NCBI GenBank assembly: GCA_025201345.1
Contig: JAIXMG010000001.1
Span: 992,001-1,056,000 of the forward strand
DNA length: 64,000 nucleotides
DNA from: Thamnidium elegans
Lineage: Eukaryota; Mucoromycota; Mucoromycetes; Mucorales; Mucoraceae
Direction of reading: 5' to 3'
Within the stretch, counting starts at the first letter, position 1. Every line of letters begins with the position of its first letter. Both the position numbers and the translations under genes were made by a program. A model generated the notes under the pieces. The model did not search any database. It had not been told where the DNA came from and saw only the letters and a program-made list of their open reading frames with translations. Below, piece by piece: positions 1 to 11,139 of the stretch.

Positions 1-804
1 CAAACCAATAAAGAAAACAAAGTACAAGAAGTAAAAGTAGAAGAGGAAAAAGACACTGTGGGCGATAAACCTGATCTTAGTACCAATATAAATGATGCAG
101 ATATAACACCCATGACACCACCTGCTGAAATGAATAATACATCTAACGTTAGCAGCTCCCTCGCTTTAGAGAGTAAAGCACCGAAGAAAGATTCTAAAAC
201 GCCAACACTTCGTTCTAACTCTACCGAGAAAGAATCATCTCTTGCGAGAAAGACAAGCGTCAAATCCGAAGTAAAAAGTGAGACTGTTATTCCATCTAGT
301 TCACGTATTAGGCCTCCCAGTATTAAAAGAGGACAAAATGGTACAATGGTACGGAATGGGGAACCTATTGGTAGAAGTCGTATTAGTAACAATAAGATCA
401 ATCCAGCTAATAGTAGTGCCGGTACAACACGTATTGCTAGGCTCAGTCCTTCCGCAACCATAAAGAACAAACAAGCTCCTATCACAGAAAAGAAAAAACC
501 TGCAATTGCTCTTGAAACTATCAAGAAATCCGCTACAAAAGTTTCTAAAAACTTACCACGCGTGGCAACAATAGTCAATCAAAAGACACCAATAAAAGAA
601 GAAGTAGAAGAAGCCGAAAAGAAACCAAAGAAGAGGGGATCGTCTACTAGAAGTTTTATTACGAGATTGACAGCCCCTACTGTAGCTAGTCAAAATAAGA
701 AGACTGATAGCGAACCAGGAACACCTGTTTCACGACGTGTTACTTTACCTACAAAAAGAAGTTCCATAGTAGGTCCTGCTTCATCCGCTTCGAAGGTAAA
801 ATAA
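1..804 (+). CDS. C-terminal part of a basic Ser/Thr/Lys-rich protein (5' end outside window)
   Basis: The frame is open from the first base of the window to a TAA at 802-804, so this is the 3' part of a longer gene and its real start is not visible. The 267 visible residues are low complexity, rich in Ser, Thr, Lys, Arg and Pro, with no catalytic motif, membrane segment or Cys cluster. Short basic-proline stretches such as RIRPPSIKRG and SRRVTLPTKR look like a disordered tail that could bind an acidic surface such as microtubules or nucleic acid, but that is only inference from composition. No intron is needed in the visible part. I do not recognise the protein. An (AAT)n tract begins 14 bp after the stop. 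Confidence 0.6.
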   Translation, partial: QTNKENKVQEVKVEEEKDTVGDKPDLSTNINDADITPMTPPAEMNNTSNVSSSLALESKAPKKDSKTPTLRSNSTEKESSLARKTSVKSEVKSETVIPSSSRIRPPSIKRGQNGTMVRNGEPIGRSRISNNKINPANSSAGTTRIARLSPSATIKNKQAPITEKKKPAIALETIKKSATKVSKNLPRVATIVNQKTPIKEEVEEAEKKPKKRGSSTRSFITRLTAPTVASQNKKTDSEPGTPVSRRVTLPTKRSSIVGPASSASKVK

Positions 805-817
805 ATAGACATATAAT

Positions 818-846
818 GATAATAATAATAATAATAATAATAATAA
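818..846. repeat. (AAT)n microsatellite
   Basis: About nine AAT units directly downstream of the stop of the first gene. Confidence 0.8.
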
Positions 847-1018
847 CAGAAGACATCCCTTAATAAAAATATTGATATTTATTACTTGTAGGAAATAACG
901 ACACGTAATAAACAATAAAAGGGAAGAGAGAAAAAAACAAAAACAATACTACCACCCAATTTTTTTTTTCCAAAATAAAAATGTCGTATCATGGTAGTTT
1001 CCAATAAGGGTATATTCT

Positions 1019-1433
1019 TTATGATTCAACAATACCGCGTGTACTATCTACAATTATTAAGTCGCCTGAGGGTGTCTTAATCTCAATACATGTCGAGTCT
1101 TGAAGATCAGTCGTCTTTTGTAATACGTGCCCAGGTGGTAAAAACTGTATAAACTGTTGAATTAGTGTACGGTGTCCACTAAATAACTGAGTTGTTCTTT
1201 CAAGCACCTGCTTTGTCCCAATCCTAATGAGTTAAAAAAAAATTAATATATATGCGTATACATGTTCATAAAAAAAAAACATCCTACTCGTTAGATTTAA
1301 AGTCGGCCATAATTTTGATAAAGTCTTGAAACACCTTATTATTATCATTTGGGAACTCACTTCTTATCTCGTCTAAAAATGCAAGCGCATCTTTTTGTTG
1401 AATAACTTTTAATTGTTCTTCACTCTTGTCCAT
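1019..1433 (-). CDS. Small stand-alone PAH (paired amphipathic helix, Sin3-type) protein
   Basis: Two exons, 1433-1288 and 1223-1019, with intron donor GTAGGA and acceptor ATTAG. The phases add up to 351 nt, or 116 residues. Residues about 13-80 fit one PAH domain: the first helix (DALAFLDEIRSEF), the middle helix (VFQDFIKIMADFK) and then VLERTTQLFSGH and FIQFLPPGH, the last two close to the classic Sin3 LF-GH and FLPPG blocks. PAH domains bind amphipathic helices of repressors and scaffold histone deacetylase complexes. Full Sin3 has several PAH repeats plus an HDAC-interacting region in well over 1,000 residues; here only about 12 residues precede and about 35 follow the domain, so it could act as a decoy or adaptor (inference). 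The ATG at 1433 is the first in frame. A fragment of a larger Sin3 is unlikely, because start, splice sites and stop are all intact. Confidence 0.75.
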
Positions 1434-2081
1434 TTTATTACAAAAAAAAAAGGTTATGAGAAAAAAAAAAGAAAATAAATAATAAGCCTATTTTTTTAAT
1501 CATCTTTATTATGCCATTCAAGTCCCCCAGTTACACAGCATTGATTGGTTATCAACTACGTTTGTGCGATTCCCTAATTTATTTACATTAAAACCCTCTG
1601 TAATATTATAAATGGATCCTTTTTTTTCTATATATTTATATAAAAAAAACAAAGGCTAGTTGTGTAATTGGTATATGTAATTGACAATATTTATTTTATT
1701 TTTTTATAGTATAGTATAGTATGTATATATATATATATATATTGTACGTGATATTTTTCTGTAGTACACTTGTGTCCATAATGCAATACATATATGCTAT
1801 CGAGTGTAAAAGATGAAATTTGTAGCTTTGGCACCCATACTTTAATTTTCCCGCGATAACGGTTTATCCTAAAATAAAAAAGTATTCACAGTCACCATAT
1901 TACAAAAGTACCTGCATAAAGTCATGATATTAAATATAAAAAAAGTTGAAATAACAATATGAGAAAGAGTGCACGTTAAACGTTTTCTGTTATTTCCTAA
2001 CAATAATATACCGTATTATACGATATTGGAATAGACTTCAATATATAATTTTAAAAATGGAATGCACCAAATAATAACATT
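1434..2081. other. Intergenic AT-rich DNA
   Basis: Poly-A/T tracts and an (AT)n run near 1723-1742. I see no gene here. Confidence 0.6.
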
Positions 2082-2281
2082 AGATGGTGCAAGGACATTG
2101 TAACAACATGTAAGGATCTTAGATGTGGCAAGGTTCAGGACTTTGCTTGTGATATCAATGGATGTAAATGTCATACTGCTGTAGAGGTATTGTTAGAATG
2201 GTTCACTACTCCATATGTATTTGAGAACCAGCAACATATCAAACAATCCTTTTTTCAATGAAGCTGCTGAGTATTTTCGAA

Positions 2282-3260
2282 CGGTTTTCTTAGGGACCAC
2301 GGGGGAGTGTACATACGGTAACTTGGATCGGGCGCCCCGTGGTCCGAAAAATAACTACGTGCACTCCCGTGGTCCGAGAAAGTTTTGGTCCCTGAACTGC
2401 GTCAAAACAAAAGTTTAAAAGCTCAATGATGATAGTTATAGGGATATCAAGAAAGATATGTTCGTAGAGTGTGAATCCAAAAAGAGCATGTATGTAAATA
2501 CTTTGGTTTCGACGTTGCCAGCCTAGAAAGGAGCATCAAATCAGATATGTATGAGTATAGAAGAACGAGCATGTCTATTTGGTTTGACTATCTTGGCTGT
2601 GTTCAAGCAGTTGCAGATACTTACAACATACCTGTATGTACATATCCTGACGCCGGGAATAAAAGACATCTTTACGAACCACTCACTATTTTGCCACTTA
2701 AGGTTACTATAAAACCAAAAGTAAAAGTACAGCCACATCACCTTCAAAATATAAAAAATGCGCACTGGGTAGCTGTCGAGTTCGGCCATAGGCGTATGTC
2801 ATATCCTTCTGTTAGCCATATGTACTTCCAGGTAGACGAATCCTATGCTACATTGTTTAAATCGACATGGAATCTCTTTGGGCAATTTCCCAAACATACA
2901 GAAGGAAAGACTTTTAATGCAGAAAAGGACGAGCTTGTTGTAATCGAATCTTCCGATGAAGAATAATAACTTTTCCTCTTAATAAACTACCTTATTTTCT
3001 TTATATTTTCAGAGAAAGATAATAAAATACGAAGTATAGTATGAATGCTAAGCGTAAAAAATAATTTTAAATATTTTATGATGTGTATAAATAATATAAA
3101 ATAACAAAAATAAAATAACGAATATCAATTAAACAACTCTAATGTTTTAGTTTTGTTTGACAACGCTCGGACCACGGGAGTGCACATAGTTATTTTTTCG
3201 GACCACAGGGCGCCCGATCCAAGTTACCCTATGTACACTCCCCGTGGTCCAAGAAAACCG
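2282..3260 (+). mobile_element. MULE-like non-autonomous element, copy A (perfect 9-bp TSD)
   Basis: Terminal inverted repeats at 2282-2378 and 3166-3260 (95-97 bp) start with CGGTTTTCTTAGGGACCAC. Each arm contains nested GGACCACGGG and CCCGTGGTCC boxes, so it can also fold on itself. The element is flanked by the identical 9-mer ATTTTCGAA at 2273-2281 and 3261-3269. Long TIRs with a 9-bp target duplication are the hallmark of Mutator-like elements. There is no transposase; the only cargo is an OTU-like open frame at 2547-2966. Related copies in this window lie near 20.2, 32.2, 35.4, 36.3 and 42.7 kb. Confidence 0.85.
2547..2966 (+). CDS. OTU-like domain fragment carried by MULE copy A
   Basis: A 139-residue open frame inside the element. 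IWFDYLGCVQAVADTYNIP and the later NAHWVAVEFG resemble the second half of the OTU cysteine-protease-like domain often fused to Mucorales MULE transposases, the His of NAHW being the candidate catalytic His. The N-terminal half with the catalytic Cys is absent, so a working deubiquitinase is unlikely. The tail is acidic (ESSDEE). Upstream sequence from about 2400 stays recognisable in the copy at 35.5 kb, so the ATG at 2547 may not be the original start. The second copy (35.7-36.1 kb) has an in-frame stop, so this is the better preserved one. It could also be simply transported debris. Confidence 0.45.
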   Translation: MYEYRRTSMSIWFDYLGCVQAVADTYNIPVCTYPDAGNKRHLYEPLTILPLKVTIKPKVKVQPHHLQNIKNAHWVAVEFGHRRMSYPSVSHMYFQVDESYATLFKSTWNLFGQFPKHTEGKTFNAEKDELVVIESSDEE

Positions 3261-3770
3261 ATTTTCGAAAATTAGGGTTATCTAGTTATAATGCGAAAGC
3301 GATTTGTAACAGAGTAAATATTATGAAAAATCCAAATGGCCTTGAAAAAAATTACACTTCAATATTAGCTGAATTGTTAGCCATATACCCTGAGTATGAT
3401 AACATGAATATTTTATATTGCAACCTGGCCGCCTCTAGTGAAAGTAGAGATACTGAAAACGAAGAAGTGCCACCTAAAAGACATACTTCCACTAACACTT
3501 TTCGTGTTGCTAAGCAAAGAAAGATCTCAAAGACAACTACCATCATTGCTGATCTTGAGAAACTAAGAACAGGGAGATGGAATTCTTGGAGGAGTAATTT
3601 CGCTGGAAGAAGTCTATCCAGGGGCAGGATGAACGAGGAAAGGAGGCTAAATTCAAGTAAACGATGTTTGAAAGGCAGTTTAACTTCTTCATGGCTTTCT
3701 TAAAAGAAAGATTTGAAAATGGTTCACGTGCCAAAGATGAATATGATGAGAATATATCAAAGAGGCTTTG

Positions 3771-4184
3771 AAGCTAACTAGAGATCGTATATACGATCAA
3801 AAAATATATAAATAAAAACTGTTAATTGTACATAAAAGCTTAAGTTTGTATAGTAATGCTTATTTTCGTCCGATTAATAGTAACATCACTTATAGTTCAG
3901 AAGAGGGTGTCATTAGAAAGACTTGGGTGCGAGAAATGGTTTAGAAAAAGATAGCAATGGTTATGAGTATAGTCGTTAATAAACAATACTTTGTGTCGTA
4001 TTTGCTTAATAATAGTTTAATACAAAAAATGTCTTATCACTATTTGGTTTTAAATCCACATTTATATAAAGTATTCAGCATACATTCACAAACAAGATTA
4101 CGGATAATACAAGGTATGATTTATTATTGAAATTAAAATTTATATTAGTTTTTCTTTTTCTTTTTTTTTACAAATTTATCCCTG
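3771..4184. other. Intergenic DNA downstream of the ABCC transporter
   Basis: AT-rich and without a recognisable feature; it includes the 3' flank of the minus-strand transporter. Confidence 0.5.
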
Positions 4185-7100
4185 TTAAGCGTCAACAAGA
4201 TGCTTTAATTTTGCAAGTTCCAATAAACTATCAAATTCACCAGAATTACGACACATTTTATAGAACGACGATTCTGGGTTACTAATCAAGGTCAATGGGT
4301 TATCAAATTCTAAAACTTCACCGTGATCTAACAATAAAATACGATCATATTCAATGACTGTATGTAAACGGTGAGCAATACATAAGATTGTACTATCAGA
4401 AAATTCGGTTGCAATCGTCTTTTGAATAGCTTTATCAGTTTCAAAATCAACACTAGCAGTAGCTTCATCCATCAACACGATACGACTGCTCTTCAAGAGT
4501 GCACGAGCAAGACATAACAATTGACGTTGACCTTGAGAGAAATTCTTACCGCCTTCATTGACAGCAGTATCAAGATCCTTAAATACATTAGCATTCACTT
4601 CTTCTCCTTGAGCACTGTTAATACTAGCATCTGTACTAGGGATCAAATGAACTCTACGAAGAGCAGCAAATATATCTTCATCTTGGAACTGATCAAAAGG
4701 ATCCATATTGGAACGAAGAGAACCAGAGAATAAGGTAGGATCTTGAGGAATAATAGTCAAGTTTGAACGAAGATCTTCAGTGCCAAGATCCTTGATATCA
4801 ATATTATCAATAACAATGGAACCTTGTGAAGCCTCTACGAAACGAAAGAATGAGAGCGCAAGAGTAGATTTACCACTGCCAGTTCTACCAACCACACCAA
4901 TCTTTTCTTGAGGTTTAACAGAGAAAGAAATTCCCTTGAGTACAGGATCCAATTCAGCAGCATATCTTACTTCTAAATCCTTGACTTTAATTTGACCTTG
5001 TGTAGGCCATTGAGGAGGAGGACGAATACTAGAAATGGCAGGAGCTTCTTCATCCATTTCCATAAATTCAACAATACGTTCAATAGCATTAAACCCCATT
5101 TCCAAGCCAGTGTACTGACGAATACCCCAAAACATATTGTCTGTAAACATAAGTACAAAACTTAAACCGAAACCAGCTAAAGCAACATCAATACGATCCT
5201 TGTTATAGAGCGTAATAGCACAAGCCGAAAAGTTAACTATAGCAGAAGTCATGGTATATCTCATGCTAACCCAACGATTGACAGTCCAGGAATAAAAGAA
5301 GGGACGGACATTGGCGTCAATGTTATCCATCATGACTTGTAAAAATTGTTGAGATGCACCAAAGGCTCGAATAGTAGCAATGCCAGAGATAGTTTCAGTA
5401 AAGTTTGAGAATACGGGTGATCGAGTGACTGAATCTAATCGTTTTAATTCACGAGAACTAGAAACAAAATCCATTCCAACCACAATATTGATAATAACAA
5501 TAATGATCATGGGAATAAAAAATGCAGGGATTACCGTACAAACTGTAATAGCAGTAGTTAGAATCATAAACCATTGAATAATAAAGGCCATTAAATCAGT
5601 AGGAATCTTGGAATCAACCGATTCAAAATCTTTAGAGAATCTGTTCAAGATACGGCCCATAGGTGTAGTATCAAAGAAACGAAGAGGAGCACGGAAGACG
5701 CGATGAAGTAATTCAGCATACAATTGTCTATTGGCACGAAGTGCTCCCCAATAAAGGAAAGCGTAACGGAGAGAACCAACAACGACGTTACTACATGTAA
5801 TCAAACAGTAGATAACTAAATAATAATTGAGATGAGTGACACCGTCTGACGGTGTAGTATGTACATCATTAACATCTAAAGTTTGAGAACCAGAGGCTGC
5901 TGTCATTTGACCAATGAAATACGTACGAGCACCGATATCACTAGCTAATACAGACATGGTAGATTTAAGACCATCTTCATTAGAATATCGTTCATACGAC
6001 TGAGCCCAAATCTTGACCCACCAACTCTCTCCAATTTCAAAGAGACGAGCACCAACTACCAAAGTTGACAAAATAAACCAGAATACTTTACTACCAACCA
6101 TAGTAAAATAAATCTTATATAATCTAAACTTGACTGAACCAGAAGCACGAGTCTCATTTTCAATCAAAACGCGAACATCTTTTTTATCATCTTTAACTTC
6201 TGCAACCGTATTTGCAGAGCTTGATTTGGCAGAGGTATCAAGATCAATAGCTTCTTCCTCAGCAGCATCTTGCTCGATTTCAAATTCGTTATCTTCTTCA
6301 ATAATCTTTTGTAATTCGCCAGATTGACGTAAATCAGCAGGAGATCCAACCACACCAGCACGTCCACCATCAATATGAACCAAAATACTACAGCCTTTAA
6401 TACAAAGTTTGATATGATGAGTGACCAAAATACGAGTTCGATTTTTCATCAAGGGACCCATTAAACATTCTTCATATAAATGTTTAGCAGTATGAGAATC
6501 AACAGCACTCAAGACATCATCCATCAACACATTCTTAGCACGAGAATAAACAGCTCTTGCTAAAGCAACACGAGCCTTTTGACCCCCAGAGAGCGTAATA
6601 CCCTTTTCACCGATCTCAGTACGATCACCATCTTCAAATATACTTAAATCTTTATCGAGAGCACAAGCAGTTAAAGTATCTTGATAACGAGATTCAATAT
6701 AAGGTAAACCAAAGATAATATTATTACGGATAGAAGCATTTTGTAACCAAGGCGTCTGTGAGACATAAGCCAAAGACCGATCCAAAATCCAATCTTCCAT
6801 CTTGATATCATCAGAAGTCTGTTCAAATTCAGAATAAATAGTTTCAGCAAGGGGAATACGAGGACAAGAGACTTCGCCATCAATCAATACAGCTTCTCCC
6901 AATAAACCAAGTAACATTAAAGTTTTTCCAGACCCAGTAGCTCCACTAATCAAACTCAATTCCTCACGAGGGAATGTAGCCTCGATATCTTTCAAGATAA
7001 AAGTAGTTTCTTCATCTGTTTGATCTTTAGAAACTTTCTTCCAGCCAATAGTAGCCTTTGAGAAACCGATTTCAGCTTGAGAATTGTAGCCTTCAGAGAC

Positions 7101-9027
7101 AGCCTCAATTTCATCTTCATCCAAGAATTTTTGAATACGCTTTAAACTAGAGTAGGCTTGTACAGCATCAATCACTGTTTCAGGAATAACATTAAGTGCA
7201 TAACGTAATTCGTTAAAAATACTGATGACGGTGAATGCAATAGGCGCATTTAATTCATTTCCTTGGACCTTTGTAAATACATAAAAAGAAGCGAGTGTAA
7301 CTAAAATAGGTGCGCTAAGAAAAAAAACGTTAAGAATGGAAGGTTATCATAAAGAACATTTTATAGCTTTTACCCTTGCCAAACCAAAGAGAAAAATACA
7401 CCATTAATATAAGTAATACTCAATTGATGAAGTTCGACATTTCTAGCCTTCATAATACGTTCTTCCCACTTGGACTCCCATGCAAAGAACTTGATTTGAC
7501 GAATACCTTGCAACACTTCATTCATTAAGGATACACGTTTATCACGTGCTTCCATCAAACGATCTTGAGTTCTAGCAAAGATTTTTGCATTAAAATGATT
7601 GATAGGTAAAATAATAATCATCACCAATAAACCAAAGAAGCAAGCGACACCAATCAATTGATACAAAAAGTAAAAACCGGTGATTAATTCTAAAGGTGCT
7701 GAGATACAAGCAGACCAAAGTGCTGAGAAATCGGAGATACGACTAGCATCTGTACCCATTAAATTAACTACTGCACCGCTAGATGAAGTAGATCCTTCTT
7801 CGTCTTCTTTCTCGCCATCTTGATTTCCTTCGGTTGTAGAAACAGAAAGGTCGCGTCTACGAAGAGATTTTCTGTATACTTCAACATTTAACATGGTTCT
7901 TACACGAGGTTGAAGAACACAAGAAGCTAATTACGAATATGGGGTTAATGTATAAATTTACAAAGCTAAATAATTTATATATCCTTACCATAAAACCATA
8001 ATTGACCAACTACAGTACCTAAAATAATAACTGTGGTACCCATTCCAAAAACAATCATACTACCATACTTTACAGGATGCTCGTAATGAACACCATTACT
8101 TAAATCCTGCAACAATTGAAGCAAACGATTCATAAAGAAAGCAGGAGCATAATACAGTCCAGAAGAAACACAAGCCAACACAACCTGAATAGTCACCGTA
8201 ACCATATTGGATTTAAGTAAACGATACAACAACGATCCTTTATCACGTGTACTACCAAACGTATAAAATATGTTATGAGCGCGAAACATGGGAGTTAACG
8301 AAGGTAAATCATCATCAGTGAAATCACCCTTTTTCGCAGAAACAGAATTGACAACGTTTGTACACCAACTAAAATAAAGTCTTCCAAAAATGGAATCAAT
8401 ATTAATGTTACACACCTGTCGGCCCTTCTCGTCTAAAAAGGGTGGTCCTTGTTTAACTGTTCCTGTGACATAAACTAAATCAATACCTAACAAGACAGGC
8501 AATAAATAAAATAAGCATTGCATCCACGCCATCTGAGGATTTTCAACAATAACAGCTTGCCAAAATCGGTACATCGAGGAAACTAGTGTGGCAATATAGA
8601 TAATACAAAGATGAACGTTTAATATCCAACCCCAAACATTTGGTAAACGGTAACCACGAGAGACCAATGCTAAAACAGAAGCATATAACCAAGCAACAAA
8701 AATAGAAGTATAACAAGCAACGGAATAAATACCAAGTGGCTTATATTTGATTTGAGAGACATGAGTATAGAGATCGCATGCTGCTAATGTCGCTAACAGT
8801 AAAGTGCAATAAGTAATACGGGTGATACGGCTGGTATCTGCATAAGGAACAGAAAGGTCCCTCTTTTCATCTTTTTTAATTCTAGTTGGACTCGAGAGTG
8901 AAATACCACCTTCTTCTTGTTGACCTTTATGATATAACCCTCTTTGAATTGATAGCGTTACAGCACTAATACAAACTATAACCGCCGGGATACCCGAGAA
9001 CCATATCGTATTTGGCATGTCTATCAT
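4185..9027 (-). CDS. ABC transporter, subfamily C (MRP/YCF1 type), full length
   Basis: Three exons (9027-7989, 7926-7374, 7314-4185) give 1,573 residues. The longer ORF would start on TTG, so I take the ATG at 9027. Order: an N-terminal hydrophobic TMD0 and linker (about 1-270), TMD1 (about 280-580), NBD1 with Walker A SGATGSGKT (about 655) and signature LSGGQ (about 770), an acidic linker, TMD2, then NBD2 with Walker A GRTGSGKST (about 1335), signature FSQGQ and Walker B IVLMDEATASVD. NBD1 Walker B reads VLMDDVLSAVD, with Asp where a catalytic Glu is usual; this is the normal ABCC degenerate first site. The family exports glutathione conjugates and other organic anions across vacuolar or plasma membranes; the substrate here cannot be told. 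Divergent from ARMC7. Confidence 0.93.
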
Positions 9028-9692
9028 AGATACAAAAAAAAAGTTTAAAGTTAACAATAAAAAAAAAGAAACTTTTATTATTAAAAAATTTTAAAAGGCA
9101 GAGTGCATAACTTTAAGTGACTCAATTTGCTGCGGTTTTTTTTAGCCACCCGCTTCTTCCTTTTCTTAGTAATTGATCTACATTAAAGATTTGTTACTAG
9201 AAAATATTTACCAGAAACGAAAACCATACTGTTTGGTGTGTAATAAAAGGCTATGAGAGGATGTAAAATTTATTCAATAGAAAAAAGTTTTTTAAAAAAA
9301 AAAAAAAGTGCGTTGGCTAAAAAAGGAAAAAAAAGATATATCTGTAATAATACTCCATTGTTGACTTATTGTTTGCAATTGCGACTACGGCAACTTTTTT
9401 TTTTAAAAAAAACCATTATTAAACTTGAGAATAAACATTACTCACAGAAAGAAAGTACACCGGCCTAAAAAATGTATCAATTATTTTCACTCAGGAACTT
9501 GTAGTAATGGACAGTCTGCTAGCATGTATCTCGTGGAACTAGTCCGAAACATCCAATTATGATAATATCCAGGCCATATACAATAGCTCTTTTACCCGTT
9601 CCTTATAATGAGTTAAAATACGCAATCCTTTATCTTTCCGATGTAAAAATAAAAAAATAAAAAAAACTTTTTTTTTTTCGCGCACAACCCAA
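9028..9692. other. Divergent intergenic region (ABCC / ARMC7)
   Basis: Shared upstream region of two divergent genes with A and T runs. No motif I can name. Confidence 0.5.
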
Positions 9693-10455
9693 ATGTTTCA
9701 AAGTAAAGAATATATCCTTAAAAAGCATGGTCAAAACGGTACAGATAGAGCTTATTATCTCAAACAATTAACAGAAGAATATAAAAAAACAGACGAACAG
9801 GGTAAAGTAAACCCCCCCCCCCCCCCGTGTTACTTTTTTTTATTAATGCAAGGTACTGTAAATAGAGGCAAAGCAACAAGTGTTGGCTAATCTAGCTAAT
9901 TTCGCTTACGATCCTATAAACTTTAACATGTTATGGGATCTTGAAGTAGTTGATTTATTCTTGGGTAAGAAGAAAAGGTCTGCACAAAGGGCGAAAATAA
10001 TTTTACTCATTTATTATAATAGAAGCTACTACGAGTCAAGATCCTTTACTTCAAGAATTTGGGATGGGCGGTTTAGCAAACATATGCTTAGGTAAAGTTA
10101 ATTCATCCTCTTTATATTTATATATTGTTGACAAAATAATTATAAAATAGAAAAACGTCATTACGAGTATATCACTTCTAAAACAAGCTTTATAAACAAT
10201 ATCAAAAATTGTATAGACCCAACTTACCCTACCAACACAATTGTAAATGCTATGACAACGCTAATGCAATTAATTACAGAAGAAAATTATACAGGTAACT
10301 TTTTTTACAAGTAAATTAATACAATACTTATTTTAAAGACAGATATTTTAACCCAAGACTTGTATCAATGTTTACAAAAAGTAAAAGGAGACCAACGTAA
10401 ACAAGTCAATACGATGGCTTCTTTATTTTTATTAGACTATTATCATCAAATTTAA
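9693..10455 (+). CDS. ARMC7: ARMC7-like armadillo-repeat protein
   Basis: Five exons (9693-9801, 9866-9964, 10023-10091, 10151-10294, 10343-10455), all four introns in phase 1, giving 177 residues. Exon 2 encodes [14 protein letters not shown] followed by DLEVVDLFL, which matches the most conserved block of animal and plant ARMC7. The next exon ends [10 protein letters not shown], and exon 4 carries [10 protein letters not shown], corresponding to further ARM helices. Animal ARMC7 (about 198 aa) is reported with spliceosomal partners; a fungal role is inference. Intron 1 contains a run of about 15 C. The TAA stop lies inside a TTAA that is also the stop of the convergent gene. Confidence 0.88.
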
Positions 10456-11048
10456 TGTGTTTGCCACCTATCTAGTTCCTTAAAGATATGTGCTTGACCC
10501 ACCAAAAGGCCTTTCGATACCCTTTCATATAAAACAACATCCCAATGAACTGGACTATCCACTTGTTGAAAATAAATATCCGCTTCTTGTTTTATTTTAT
10601 CGAATATACCCTGGTCCATGCTTACTTTCCATTGCATTTGTTGTTTAGGTGTTGCATTGGGTTCATCCCAATAAGCCAAACTAATATGATCCATTCTTTT
10701 TAAACGTAGTGTAACGATCTCTTTACATTTCTCGGCCAAACTTGATATGGCATTTTTATAATCGTCAGTGTTGGTCACTTGCAATAGTAAATGATCTTGT
10801 TTTTTAACAAGGAGCGGATTTAAATTGACTAGAGGAGGAACTTTAACCGAAATCTTAAAATTCCTCAAGATGTTGTCAAGTAAAAATTTTAATTCTTGAT
10901 CTTGGTCTTGTTCAAGATAAAAGAAACCTGTCATACTAATATGACAACCATACTTGATCGCAGTAGTTGTTTCTTTTATACTATTTAAGAACTCTTGTAC
11001 ACTTTCTTTGAATTCCAAGTTTGGTTCTAAGTAAATAATAAGCTCCAT
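10452..11048 (-). CDS. 2H phosphoesterase-like (LigT/CPDase superfamily) protein
   Basis: One exon, 198 residues, starting at the ATG at 11048 (MELIIYLEP). In-frame codons upstream encode a homopolymeric Phe/Ser tract from the poly-A/G leader and are excluded. Two His-x-Ser motifs sit in hydrophobic surroundings about 105 residues apart (CHISMTGFF and DHISLAYW), the paired H-x-[ST] signature and spacing of 2H phosphoesterases, which act on 2',3'-cyclic or 2'-5' RNA phosphate bonds. Length fits (180-200 aa). The substrate is unknown. The gene overlaps the stop of ARMC7 by 4 bp, and its start is 91 bp from the end of the coactosin gene on the same strand. Confidence 0.6.
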   Translation of the reverse strand: MELIIYLEPNLEFKESVQEFLNSIKETTTAIKYGCHISMTGFFYLEQDQDQELKFLLDNILRNFKISVKVPPLVNLNPLLVKKQDHLLLQVTNTDDYKNAISSLAEKCKEIVTLRLKRMDHISLAYWDEPNATPKQQMQWKVSMDQGIFDKIKQEADIYFQQVDSPVHWDVVLYERVSKGLLVGQAHIFKELDRWQTH

Positions 11049-11139
11049 TTTTTTGTACAAAGAGAAAAAGAAAAAGAAAAAAGAAAAAAAAAAGAAAAAA
11101 GAAAAAAGAAAAAAGAGTTTGTTTTTTTTTATTACAGAT

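Larger units (their letters stand above)
2082..3770 (+). pseudogene. Myb/SANT-like transposon-type ORF, split by a MULE-like insertion
   Basis: Two coding pieces flank the element at 2282-3260. The left piece has a Cys-rich stretch (FACDINGCKCH) followed by TAVEVLLEWFTTP. The right piece continues after the target duplication as KLGLSSYNAKAICNRVN and then NMNILYCNLAAS. With one copy of the 9-bp duplication removed, the frame runs straight across the insertion point. The order 'LxW-TTP ... LxxxxI---N' followed by a 'PEYD' block resembles the Myb/SANT-like DNA-binding domain found beside DDE transposases in fungi (family memory, not searched). Further damage is a 1-nt frameshift in the T run near 2250-2255 and another in the A/G-rich part after about 3570, where the useful frame moves off the longest ORF. 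It is not functional as read here. Confidence 0.55.

Noticed and set aside
7370..9027. Reading the two upstream pieces as a separate half-size transporter
   Set aside because: Splice sites and phases join them smoothly with the 996-codon exon into one complete ABCC protein.
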